A stretch of 64,000 nucleotides of DNA. It comes from Paraburkholderia phenoliruptrix (GTDB lineage: Bacteria; Pseudomonadota; Gammaproteobacteria; Burkholderiales; Burkholderiaceae). Shown in pieces: positions 8,841 to 16,840 of this stretch (the stretch's first letter is position 1; the number at the start of each line of letters is the position of its first letter). The position numbers and the translations under genes were made by a program. The notes under the pieces are model-generated. The model was not told the origin of the DNA, searched no databases, and was given only the letters and a program-made list of their open reading frames with translations. The DNA lies in assembly GCF_019511605.1 (NCBI RefSeq), contig NZ_JAEUAV010000026.1:42084-106083 (forward strand), in the 5' to 3' direction.

Positions 8841-9554
8841 TCAGCTGGGCGTTACAGCGAGCTGCGCGTCGCAGTAGTGCTGGATTTCGATCAGCAGTGC
8901 GATCGCTGCGTCGATCGGATAGGTCTTTGCCTGCGCCAATTGCGCCGCGAGCGCGTTTTTGTTTTCCTGAAGGGAGTTCCGCACCTCTTGCGGAATGAGG
9001 TTCGACTGAAGGATTTCGTCCAGATCGGCCAAGGCATTTGTGGCGCCCACTGTCCCTTGCAAAGGACGCAACCTCCGTTCAAGAAGTTCGGCGAAGTCCT
9101 TGGCAAACTCCAGGCAAAAGGTACGAACGTCGGCTGACGGCACAGCAATCTGGACAAAGCGGCTTTTGTTGTCGTACCGCTTGATGTTGCTTGGGACGAA
9201 GAACTTGCCGTCAGCCCAGCCGGAAATGACCGGATGACCGTCATGCGTCGCGGCATTACGGCACTCGTGCATGAAAAGACCGTGCCTGAGCTGGTCGATG
9301 TCGCTCCAGTCGATCTTCGGCTCCAGAAACGTGGAGCCACCATCCTTGAGCGTCATGACCGTATTGGTCAGGGCCGAATAGGCGTAAAGCACTTCTTCAT
9401 GGGAGGGGCCCGCCGTGGGACGTTGGGCACGAAAGTCGACCATCGATTCGTCGCAGCATCGCACGACCCATCGGAGGTGATAAAAAAACTCCCGGATTTT
9501 TCCCGAAAAGAAGTTCGTGACCCAAAGTTGGTGCTGCTGTGGGGAGAAAGACAT
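8841..9554 (-). CDS. Hypothetical protein, 237 aa, in accessory segment
   Basis: An intact open frame with normal, soluble protein-like composition (aromatic-rich N-terminus, mixed charged helices in the second half) and GC lower than the neighbouring core genes. I recognise no family. There is no signal peptide and no membrane segment. A central stretch rich in His, Asp and Cys (DIDQLRHGLFMHECRNAATHDG) could suggest a HEPN-like or metal-binding fold, but no diagnostic motif is clear. The ribosome site is weak. It lies alone between a broken transporter and the tRNA-Leu genes. The 430 bp to its right-hand neighbour pseudogene (8412-8840) shows nothing I recognise. Confidence 0.6.
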   Translation of the reverse strand: MSFSPQQHQLWVTNFFSGKIREFFYHLRWVVRCCDESMVDFRAQRPTAGPSHEEVLYAYSALTNTVMTLKDGGSTFLEPKIDWSDIDQLRHGLFMHECRNAATHDGHPVISGWADGKFFVPSNIKRYDNKSRFVQIAVPSADVRTFCLEFAKDFAELLERRLRPLQGTVGATNALADLDEILQSNLIPQEVRNSLQENKNALAAQLAQAKTYPIDAAIALLIEIQHYCDAQLAVTPS

Positions 9555-10062
9555 GGTCTGCGCGCTCGTCGAGAACAGTCTGGAATCTTACTTGACGATT
9601 GAGGCCAAGATCAAAGAGGCCGAGCTGTGGGCTTGTTCTATAGGGGCCGATGCGCGCAGATCGCCGATTGCCAAGTTTGCCCCGTAGACGCAAATCTGAC
9701 GAATGACCGTTTGGGGTTGCTAAGTGCCAATGGCGCGTGCCACATGCCACCGGCCGCTCCGGGTCGGTTCCTGCCCGTCAGCACGAGGATAAATTTCCGG
9801 GGGAGCGCGACTTCCGCGCTGCTTGCAGACTGCCAGGGTGCGTGTTTCGACGCGCGAGTCCCGTGGGCCGCGATGCCAACTTTGCGCGTCAATGGAGCGG
9901 CATTGCGACTTTCTCTTCGGTCCGCGGGAGCGGGAATCGGCAAGCGCGCGGGTCCGTGTAGGAAAGTGAGTGAGCGACGTTCTGCGTTCTCGGGCGGATG
10001 CAGCGGGGCGGCCCGCTATTGGGCGTCGTCAAGCGTGGGATCTTTGTGAACGTGCAAACCGA
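9555..10062. other. Non-coding or decayed stretch
   Basis: About 500 bp between the 237-aa hypothetical gene and a small open frame. Several open frames overlap here on both strands. None has a ribosome site, a recognisable motif or consistent codon use. It is best read as decayed accessory DNA. Confidence 0.5.
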
Positions 10063-10266
10063 CTATGCGTTCAAGGACCAAGCCATCAATCTCACGCGTT
10101 CGTAAGCCCACATCAGCGTTAGCTCTGCGACGCACTCCGCAGCTTTCAACAATTTAACGGGTGCATCGCTGTAACCGATCCGGTTGCCATCCGCGAGCAA
10201 GTAGGGACGCCCGCGCGGCTTGGCGACAATAAAGACCACTTTCGCGTACACGCAAAAATCGTCCAT
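10063..10266 (-). CDS. Small hypothetical protein (67 aa)
   Basis: A short minus-strand frame with mixed composition (VYAKVVFIVAKPRGRPYLLAD, then an Ala/Glu-rich helix with a Trp). It is not an obvious shadow of anything else, because no longer gene overlaps it. It ends in TAG at 10063-10065. I recognise no family. It sits just left of the tRNA-Leu terminator. Coding status is uncertain. Confidence 0.35.
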   Translation of the reverse strand: MDDFCVYAKVVFIVAKPRGRPYLLADGNRIGYSDAPVKLLKAAECVAELTLMWAYERVRLMAWSLNA

Positions 10267-10297
10267 GCCCTCGGTACCTGACAGTCGTCGGCGGAAA

Positions 10298-10333
10298 CAA
10301 AAAACCCCGTAAGACCTTGATCTTACGGGGTTT
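10298..10333 (-). terminator. Terminator of the left tRNA-Leu gene
   Basis: The hairpin AAACCCCGTAAGA / TCTTACGGGGTTT is followed on the minus strand by a T-rich run. It lies about 35 nt beyond the encoded CCA end of the left tRNA-Leu gene. Confidence 0.85.
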
Positions 10334-10367
10334 CTCGAACTTTTTCGGCTTACGCCGGAACAACCGT

Positions 10368-10454
10368 TGGTGCCCAGGAGAGGACTCGAACCTCCACGGT
10401 GTTGCCACCGCTAGGACCTGAACCTAGTGCGTCTACCAATTCCGCCACCTGGGC
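10368..10454 (-). tRNA. tRNA-Leu (CAG), left copy
   Basis: An 87-nt minus-strand tRNA including an encoded CCA (10368-10370). The acceptor stem is GCCCAGG / CCTGGGC, the discriminator is A, and the anticodon stem-loop CTAGG-TTCAGGT-CCTAG gives anticodon CAG. The long variable arm (AGCGGTGGCAACACCG) is typical of leucine tRNAs. The T-loop is GTTCGAGTCC. It has its own promoter and terminator. A near-identical copy lies about 150 bp away on the same strand. Confidence 0.96.
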
Positions 10455-10475
10455 ACGTCTTGAAGCTAGACCGCT

Positions 10476-10503
10476 ATTTTAGCGGGCTAATGCAGTGTGT
10501 CAA
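10476..10503 (-). promoter_or_regulatory. Sigma-70 promoter of the left tRNA-Leu
   Basis: On the minus strand: -35 TTGACA (10498-10503), 16-bp spacer, -10 TAAAAT (10476-10481). The predicted start is about 12-15 nt upstream of the mature tRNA 5' end at 10454. Confidence 0.75.
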
Positions 10504-10557
10504 CCCCACCGCAACTGCCGCCTTGAAACACAAACGTACTGCAGACAACCGCGCTAC

Positions 10558-10593
10558 AAAAAACCGAAGCCGCCTATACAACCCGGCGGCTTC
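10558..10593 (-). terminator. Terminator of the right tRNA-Leu gene
   Basis: A perfect 9-bp stem, GAAGCCGCC / GGCGGCTTC, followed on the minus strand by a run of six T. It separates the two tRNA-Leu transcription units and differs in sequence from the left copy's terminator. Confidence 0.85.
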
Positions 10594-10604
10594 AGTCTTG
10601 AATC

Positions 10605-10691
10605 TGGTGCCCAAGAGAGGACTCGAACCTCCACAGTGTTGCCACCGCTAGGACCTGAACCTAGTGCGTCTACCAATTTCGCCACCTGGGC
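10605..10691 (-). tRNA. tRNA-Leu (CAG), right copy
   Basis: An 87-nt minus-strand tRNA with encoded CCA (10605-10607) and the same anticodon CAG as the left copy. It differs from the left copy at a few positions. The acceptor stem contains a G-U pair (GCCCAGG / CTTGGGC), the D-stem region reads GGCGAAATTGG instead of GGCGGAATTGG, and the variable arm has one base change. It is a tandem paralogue with its own promoter and terminator. Confidence 0.96.
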
Positions 10692-10715
10692 AGGTGATGA
10701 ACAGCAAAGACCGCC

Positions 10716-10743
10716 ATTATAGCGACAGAATGGCGGCTGTCAA
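10716..10743 (-). promoter_or_regulatory. Sigma-70 promoter of the right tRNA-Leu
   Basis: On the minus strand: full-consensus -35 TTGACA (10738-10743), 16-bp spacer, full-consensus -10 TATAAT (10716-10721). It is stronger on paper than the left copy's promoter. The region 10744-10995 to its right holds no other recognisable gene. Confidence 0.85.
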
Positions 10744-10995
10744 GCGTTTCTCAAAACTTGCTTAAACGGGCGGCGAGCCAGGCTGCGCGCGCCTCCTCGC
10801 GACTATCGGCGGCCCGCGTGGCGCGCAAGACGGGTGTTAGAATGCCTCGCAGTAGTTCGTTGGCACGGTGCACGAGCCCGTCGGACCCAGCCTTGAACGA
10901 GCCGGACCGAGGCAGGTCTTTCCAGTGCAGCAGCAAGTGCCATGCAGGCGCCATGCAAACGCTTCCAAGCCGAGCCAGATCGCCGACCGACGTCC

Positions 10996-13506
10996 ATGCA
11001 ACGAGAAAAAATCATCGACAAGCCCTTGAGCAAATTTCCGTATCCGATTCCGAGCCGCGAGGAAATCCTCGGCGTCCTGCGTACGAGCGAAACGCCGCTC
11101 GCCGCCAACGAGATCGCCGAAGCCCTGTCGATCAAGCGCCAGGAGCGCGAAGGGTTTTTCAAGCGGCTGGGTGCGATGGAGCGCGACGGCCAGATCCGGC
11201 TCGATCAGCGCAATCTCTATCAGTTGACCCATCCGTCGAACTTCGTCGCCGGCCGCGTTCAGGGTCATCGCGACGGTTACGGCTTCCTGATTCGCGACGA
11301 CGGTCAGGACGATCTGTTCCTGCCCACGGCCGAGATGCAGAAGGTCATGCACAATGACCGCGTGCTCGCGCGCATCGTCGGCTATGACCGGCGCGGGCGG
11401 CCGGAAGGGCACATCGTCGAGGTCACGGACCGCGCCAACAAGCGCGTGATCGGGCGCCTCTTGAGCGAAAACGGCGCGCTCATCGTCGCGCCCGAAGACA
11501 AGCGCATCGGCCACGACATTCTGATCACGCAAAACACCAAGAAGGCCAAGGTCGGCCAGGTGGTGGTGGTCGAGCTGACCGATTTTCCAAGCCGCCATTC
11601 GCAGCCGCTTGGCCGGGTGGTGGAAGTGCTGGGCGATATCGACGACCCCGGCATGGAAATCGAAATTGCGGTGCGCAAATATGGCGTGCCGCACGAATTC
11701 AGTCAGAGCGCGCTCGACGAAGCGGCGCAGCTGCCCGACGAGGTGCGGCCTGCTGACGTGCGTCACCGCATCGATTTGCGCGACGTGCCGCTCGTCACGA
11801 TCGACGGCGAAGACGCGCGCGATTTCGACGACGCGGTGTATTGCGAGCCGGTCAAGGTCGGCCGCGGCGAGGGCTTCCGCCTGATCGTCGCGATTGCCGA
11901 CGTTTCGCATTACGTGCATCCGAAAAGCGGGCTGGACGCCGACGCCATCGAGCGCAGCACTTCTGTCTATTTCCCGCGCCGCGTGATTCCGATGCTGCCG
12001 GAAAAGCTCTCGAACGGTCTGTGTTCGCTGAACCCGAACGTCGACCGCTGCGTGCTCGTGTGCGACATGATCGTCACCGCGCGCGGCGAAGTGAAGGCGT
12101 ATCAGTTCTATCCGGGCGTGATGCATTCGGCCGCGCGTCTCACGTATACGGAAGTCGCCGCGGTGCTGAAAAACACCAAGGGTCCCGAGGCCGCGCGCCG
12201 TGCCGCGCTGCTGCCGCAATTGCAGAATCTGTACGGCGTCTACAAGGCGCTTTTCGCCGCGCGTCAGAAGCGCGGTGCAATTGACTTCGACACGACCGAG
12301 ACGTACATCGTCTGCAACGCCCAGGGCAAGATCGAACAGATCGTGCCGCGCACCCGCAACGACGCACACAAGCTGATCGAGGAGTGCATGCTGGCCGCGA
12401 ACGTGTGCGCTGCCGACTTCCTCAAGCGCAACAAGCACCCTGGCCTATTTCGCGTGCATGCCGGCCCGACTGCGGAAAAGCTCGAGAATCTGCGCACCTT
12501 CCTGCGCGGCATGGGCCTTACGCTCGGCGGCAACGACAAGCCGCATGCGAGCGACTACGCCGCGCTGATGGCGCAGATTCGCGACCGGCCCGACGCGCAG
12601 ATGCTGCAGACCATGCTGCTGCGCTCCATGCAGCAGGCGGTCTACAGCCCGGACAACATCGGCCACTTCGGTCTTGCGTACGAAGCGTATGCGCACTTCA
12701 CGAGCCCGATTCGCCGCTATCCTGATCTGCTCACGCACCGCGCGATCTACGCGATTTTGCAGGGGCGCAAGTATCAGCCGGAGCCGCCGCAGGGCGTCGT
12801 GTTGAACACGGCGCTGTCGCCGCGCGCCCGCGCGATGCAGCAGGCCGACGAGGAAAAGAGCGGCCGCTCGCGGGCGAACAACGTTGCGATCTGGGAAGAG
12901 CTCGGTCTGCATTGCTCGGCCAACGAGCGCCGCGCCGACGAAGCCTCGCGCGACGTGGAAGCGTGGCTCAAGTGCTACTTCATGCGCGACAAGCTCGGCG
13001 AAGAGTATGGCGGCATGGTGAACGGCGTCACGTCGTTCGGCATCTTCGTGCAACTCGATTCGCTCTTTATCGAAGGGCTCGTGCACGTCACCGAGCTAGG
13101 CTCCGACTACTTCCAGTACGACGAGATCAAGAACGAGCTGCGCGGCGAGCGCACGGGCATCCGTTACCGTTTGTCGGACCGCGTGCGCGTGCAGGTGAGC
13201 CGCGTCGACCTGGACGCGCGCAAGATCGACTTCCGTCTCGTGCGGGATACGCCGATCAAACCGCACCCGGCTCGCGGCGTGGCGGCGAGCGACAAGCCTT
13301 CAGCGGCGGAAAGCGGCGGCGCGCGCGTGCGGGCGTTGTTGCCGGCCGAAGGCGGCAGCGCTGCGCCCGGTGCACGCCGCAAGAAGGCGGCGCCCGCGCA
13401 AAGCGCCGCGGTCAAGGAAGCCCGCGCCTCGCGCGGCGCCGCGAAGAAACACGGCGGCGCGGCGGCCAAGGCGGCTTCGAAGCAGACGGCACGCAAGAAG
13501 CGCTAA
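10996..13506 (+). CDS. rnr: Ribonuclease R
   Basis: An 836-aa 3'-5' exoribonuclease that degrades structured RNA. Domain order: N-terminal winged helix (about 15-85), cold-shock OB domains (AGRVQGHRDGYGFLIRDDGQDDLF), the RNB catalytic domain with the metal-binding aspartates in DGEDARDFDDAVY and the later segment TSPIRRYPDLL, an S1 domain (YGGMVNGVTSFGIFVQLDSLFIEGLVH, shown here only by its start and end), and a Lys/Ala-rich basic tail of about 85 residues. The ATG at 10996 was chosen. A TTG at 11023 would start the protein at LSKFPYPIP, and many relatives begin near there, so the start is uncertain by 9 codons. It is followed by rlmB, a common pairing. Confidence 0.93.
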   Translation: MQREKIIDKPLSKFPYPIPSREEILGVLRTSETPLAANEIAEALSIKRQEREGFFKRLGAMERDGQIRLDQRNLYQLTHPSNFVAGRVQGHRDGYGFLIRDDGQDDLFLPTAEMQKVMHNDRVLARIVGYDRRGRPEGHIVEVTDRANKRVIGRLLSENGALIVAPEDKRIGHDILITQNTKKAKVGQVVVVELTDFPSRHSQPLGRVVEVLGDIDDPGMEIEIAVRKYGVPHEFSQSALDEAAQLPDEVRPADVRHRIDLRDVPLVTIDGEDARDFDDAVYCEPVKVGRGEGFRLIVAIADVSHYVHPKSGLDADAIERSTSVYFPRRVIPMLPEKLSNGLCSLNPNVDRCVLVCDMIVTARGEVKAYQFYPGVMHSAARLTYTEVAAVLKNTKGPEAARRAALLPQLQNLYGVYKALFAARQKRGAIDFDTTETYIVCNAQGKIEQIVPRTRNDAHKLIEECMLAANVCAADFLKRNKHPGLFRVHAGPTAEKLENLRTFLRGMGLTLGGNDKPHASDYAALMAQIRDRPDAQMLQTMLLRSMQQAVYSPDNIGHFGLAYEAYAHFTSPIRRYPDLLTHRAIYAILQGRKYQPEPPQGVVLNTALSPRARAMQQADEEKSGRSRANNVAIWEELGLHCSANERRADEASRDVEAWLKCYFMRDKLGEEYGGMVNGVTSFGIFVQLDSLFIEGLVHVTELGSDYFQYDEIKNELRGERTGIRYRLSDRVRVQVSRVDLDARKIDFRLVRDTPIKPHPARGVAASDKPSAAESGGARVRALLPAEGGSAAPGARRKKAAPAQSAAVKEARASRGAAKKHGGAAAKAASKQTARKKR

Positions 13507-13728
13507 GCGCCCTTCGGGGCGAAGGCGCCAGGGTGCTTGAACCGCGCGCAAACGGTCACGCAGCAGCGTGGCGGTTGCGCGCGGTGTTCGTTTCACACGT
13601 GCGGGGTGGGGCTCGCAGGCGCCTCGCACCAGCAAGCTCGCCACGTCGAACCCGGCACGCACACGCATCGGTATTCATCACAGCAGCGCGGCTTTCGGTG
13701 CCGCGCGCAATCAAAGGTTGTATCAGTC

Positions 13729-14472
13729 ATGGCACGTCACAAGGTTCTATACGGTTTTCATGCAGTCACCGCGCGCATTCGGCACGATGCGTCGAGCGTA
13801 GAAGATGTCTATTACGACGCCACGCGCAAGGACCGCCGCATGACGGAGTTTCTGCACACGGCGAAAGAGGCAGGCGTGCGCCTGATCGCCGCCGACGAAA
13901 CTCGTCTGTGGGGGCTTGCGCGCACCGAGCGTCATCAGGGCGTGGTGGCTCGCGCGGGCGACCTGCCGCTCGCGCAGAACCTCGCTGAGCTACTCGATGG
14001 AATCAACGGCTCGCCGCTGCTGCTGGTGCTGGACGGCGTGACCGATCCGCACAACCTCGGCGCCTGCCTGCGGGTTGCCGATGCCGCCGGCGCGCACGCG
14101 GTGATCGCGCCGCGCGATCGCGCAGTGGGTCTGAACGCCACCGCGGCGAAGGTCGCAAGCGGCGCCGCCGACACCGTGCCGTACATCACCGTGACGAACC
14201 TCGCACGGGCGCTGCGCGAACTGAAGGAGGCGGGCGTGTGGATCGTCGGCACGTCCGGCGAGGCGACAAAGAGCCTCTACGAAACCGAACTCGACGGTCC
14301 CGTGGCCATTGTGATGGGCGCCGAAGGCGAGGGCATGCGCCGCCTCACGCGCGATACCTGCGACGTCGTCATGCAGATTCCGATGGCGGGCACGGTGGAA
14401 AGCCTGAACGTTTCCGTGGCTTCCGGTGTGTGTCTGTTCGAAGCGGTGCGGCAGCGGTCGGTGAAAAAATAA
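13729..14472 (+). CDS. rlmB: 23S rRNA (guanosine-2251-2'-O)-methyltransferase RlmB
   Basis: A 247-aa SpoU/TrmH-family (SPOUT) methyltransferase that modifies G2251 in the ribosomal P-loop. The N-terminal substrate-binding domain begins ARHKVLYGFHAV. The C-terminal knotted domain has the three SpoU motifs: LVLDGVTDPHNLGACLRVADA, IVMGAEGEGM, and IPMAGTVESLNVSVASGVCLFE. The ATG at 13729 gives the family's standard start. The upstream in-frame ATG at 13537 would add 64 unlikely residues. The 222 bp between rnr and this gene show no separate feature. Confidence 0.94.
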   Translation: MARHKVLYGFHAVTARIRHDASSVEDVYYDATRKDRRMTEFLHTAKEAGVRLIAADETRLWGLARTERHQGVVARAGDLPLAQNLAELLDGINGSPLLLVLDGVTDPHNLGACLRVADAAGAHAVIAPRDRAVGLNATAAKVASGAADTVPYITVTNLARALRELKEAGVWIVGTSGEATKSLYETELDGPVAIVMGAEGEGMRRLTRDTCDVVMQIPMAGTVESLNVSVASGVCLFEAVRQRSVKK

Positions 14473-14546
14473 TCCGGCTGGTTCCGCAAAAGTTTCTGGC
14501 GCTTACTCCGGTAAACTAGCGCTTTTTACTGCTCGCCAGCATTCCC

Positions 14547-15242
14547 ATGACTCAAGACGAACTCAAGCAACTGGTCGGCCAGGCTGCCGCCGACTATGTC
14601 CTCGCCAACGTGCCCGAAGGCTCGATTATCGGCGTCGGCACTGGCTCCACCGCCAACTGTTTCATCGACGCGCTGGCCGCGAACAAGGCGCGCTATCGCG
14701 GGGCGGTGTCGAGTTCGCTCGCCACCACCGCGCGCCTGCAGTCGCACGGCTTCAAGGTGCTCGACCTGAACGAGATCGATTCGCTGCCCGTCTACGTGGA
14801 CGGCGCGGACGAGATCGACCACGGCGGCGCGATGATCAAGGGCGGCGGCGGTGCGCTCACGCGCGAGAAGATCGTCGCCTCGGTTTCGGAGGTATTCGTC
14901 TGTATCGCGGACGCGAGCAAGCTCGTACAGACGCTGGGCAACTTCCCGCTGCCGATCGAAGTGGTGCCGATGGCGCGTACCGCGATCGGCCGCCGCGTGA
15001 CCGCGCTCGGTGGTGTGCCGGTGGTGCGCGTCACGAAAGAAGGCGCTCCCTTCATTACCGATAACGGCAACGAAATCATCGACGTCAAAGGTCTGAGCAT
15101 CAGCGAGCCGCGCACGCTCGAAACGCATATCAATGCGTGGCCGGGCGTCGTGACCGTGGGCCTCTTCGCGGGCCGCGGCGCGGACCTGTGCCTGCTCGGC
15201 ACGGATACCGGCGTGCAAACCATCGAGTTCCGCAAGGACTGA
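14547..15242 (+). CDS. rpiA: Ribose-5-phosphate isomerase A
   Basis: A 231-aa cytoplasmic enzyme of the non-oxidative pentose phosphate pathway that interconverts ribose 5-phosphate and ribulose 5-phosphate. Visible motifs are the phosphate loop GVGTGSTANCFIDAL, the active-site segment VDGADEIDHGGAMIKGGGGALTREKI (catalytic Asp and Glu with the glycine-rich loop), and the Lys/Asp segment IADASKLV. Length matches the family. It follows rlmB by 74 bp and is followed by a clear terminator, so it ends the housekeeping block. Confidence 0.96.
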   Translation: MTQDELKQLVGQAAADYVLANVPEGSIIGVGTGSTANCFIDALAANKARYRGAVSSSLATTARLQSHGFKVLDLNEIDSLPVYVDGADEIDHGGAMIKGGGGALTREKIVASVSEVFVCIADASKLVQTLGNFPLPIEVVPMARTAIGRRVTALGGVPVVRVTKEGAPFITDNGNEIIDVKGLSISEPRTLETHINAWPGVVTVGLFAGRGADLCLLGTDTGVQTIEFRKD

Positions 15243-15252
15243 GCGATCACGC

Positions 15253-15287
15253 GCGAGCCTGCCTCAGGCGGCTCGCTCGTGTTTTTC
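15253..15287 (+). terminator. Terminator after rpiA
   Basis: The stem GCGAGCC / GGCTCGC with a short loop is followed by CTCGTGTTTTTC. It sits 10 nt after the rpiA stop codon. Confidence 0.75.
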
Positions 15288-15351
15288 TGCTCGCAGCACG
15301 TTCGCATGCCTTTCGAATCGCGTTCGCGTTCTGCGAGCACGGCGAATCGTA

Positions 15352-16671
15352 TTAAACGCTCGAGCGCGGGTCCGGCTCACCATCGCGCTGCTGCATCGCC
15401 GTGCTGAGCGCATCCATCATTCGTTGCAAATACTGCTCGACCGAGAACTCCGCTTGCGCGTCGAGCAGCGCCTGTTGCGCGAGGCGTTGCGCGAGCGCCG
15501 GGTTGCGGCGCAAGACGCCGATAGCGTCGGCCAGCGCCGCCGCATCGCCGGGCTCGACGAGCCAGCCGTTGCGTCCGTGGCGCACGATCTCGGGCACGCC
15601 GCCCGCAGCCGCGGCGATCACCGGTCGGCCCGCCGCCATGCCCTCCACGATCACGCGTCCAAATGGCTCGGGTTCCGTCGACGTGTGCACAATCACATCC
15701 ATTGCTTTCATCCACGCAGGTATGTCGTCCTGAAAGCCCGCGAAATGCACGCGTTCCGCAATGCCGAGCGCGCTTGCCTGATCGCGCAGGCGCTGCGCAT
15801 ACGGCTCTTCGCCAAATAGCGGCGCGCCCACGAGGACGAGATGCGCGTCGGGCAGACGCATCAATGCATCGAGCGCAATGTGCTGACCTTTCCAGGGCGC
15901 AAGGCGGCCGAAGAGACCGGCGAGCCACGCGTGCTCGGGCAAGCCCAGACGCTGCCTGAGCGAGCCGATGTGCGTGCCGTCCACACGCTGGAACGCGCTT
16001 GCGTCGATGCCGTTGTAGACAACCGGCACCGTGTCCGCCGCGAGGCCCGTGAGCGCCGTCAGCGATCTCGCCGACGCACGGGAATTGACGATGACCTGAT
16101 CCACTGCGAGGCGCACCGCCCATTTGATGACAGTCAGTTGCACGCGTCCGAAGTGTTCGCGCGTGAGAATGTCGTGTTGATACCAGACCAGGGGCTTGCG
16201 ATGCAGCAGCTTGCCGAGCGCACCAAGCACGAGCGCTTTCTGCGTGTTGACGAAGACTATGTCGAAGGCACGCGCACGCGCCGCGATTGCACGAACCTGC
16301 CTCACGATGCCGGGCAGCACCCGCAGGCAGTTCATCGCGGACGCTTGCCGCGCAATGCCCGACACGCTTGCGTCATTGACAATCTGCACGCGCGCGCCCA
16401 CTGCCTCTAAACGCGGGCGAAACGGGCCGTCGGCCAGCAACACCACTTCCATCTGCAATGGGTAATGTTCTGCCAATTGCAGCAAGGCAAACTCGGCCCC
16501 GCCGAGCTGGCCGCTTTGATCGACGAACAGCACGCGCGGCAATGCGCGCGCATGCGTGACAGCGGATGCGTCCAGGCTCGCATCAGGCGGCGCGACGGGT
16601 GAGTCGATATGCGCCGGCGCAACGAGCGGCAACGAGTGAGCGAGTGGCGAAGCGTCGAGCGAGGAGCGCAT
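15352..16671 (-). CDS. Glycosyltransferase family 4 protein
   Basis: A 439-aa retaining GT-B glycosyltransferase. The first 45 residues are a low-complexity Ala/Ser/Pro/Asp extension. The N-terminal Rossmann domain begins LPRVLFVDQSGQLGGAE. The C-terminal donor-binding domain has VYNGID, FGRLAPWKGQHIALDAL and the EPFGRVIVEGMAAGRPVIA block, with the conserved E-x7-E motif that holds the sugar nucleotide. It probably adds one sugar to a lipid-linked EPS repeat on the cytoplasmic face. It is divergent from another GT4 gene at 16841. Donor and linkage cannot be read from sequence. No signal peptide or membrane helix is seen. Confidence 0.88.
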   Translation of the reverse strand: MRSSLDASPLAHSLPLVAPAHIDSPVAPPDASLDASAVTHARALPRVLFVDQSGQLGGAEFALLQLAEHYPLQMEVVLLADGPFRPRLEAVGARVQIVNDASVSGIARQASAMNCLRVLPGIVRQVRAIAARARAFDIVFVNTQKALVLGALGKLLHRKPLVWYQHDILTREHFGRVQLTVIKWAVRLAVDQVIVNSRASARSLTALTGLAADTVPVVYNGIDASAFQRVDGTHIGSLRQRLGLPEHAWLAGLFGRLAPWKGQHIALDALMRLPDAHLVLVGAPLFGEEPYAQRLRDQASALGIAERVHFAGFQDDIPAWMKAMDVIVHTSTEPEPFGRVIVEGMAAGRPVIAAAAGGVPEIVRHGRNGWLVEPGDAAALADAIGVLRRNPALAQRLAQQALLDAQAEFSVEQYLQRMMDALSTAMQQRDGEPDPRSSV

Positions 16672-16840
16672 AGGAAGGCGAAGTAATTGGTTTTAAGCAT
16701 TCGCAAGGGGCGAATGCGCGATGAATCAATTATTCGCGCCCTGTCGCGCGTCGAATGTGGGCACGCGCACGCACAGCAAACGATGCGCCACATACACTCG
16801 TTGCTAAGCCCAGGAGGCGTTGACCGAGGACAGGGAGATC

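Noticed and set aside
10154..10408. Minus-strand open frame covering the left tRNA-Leu
   Set aside because: It translates the tRNA gene and its terminator. It has no independent coding evidence.
10427..10722. Plus-strand open frames containing an RTRTSTVLPPLGPEPSAS-type segment
   Set aside because: This is the familiar antisense translation of tRNA-Leu genes, frequently mis-annotated as a small protein.
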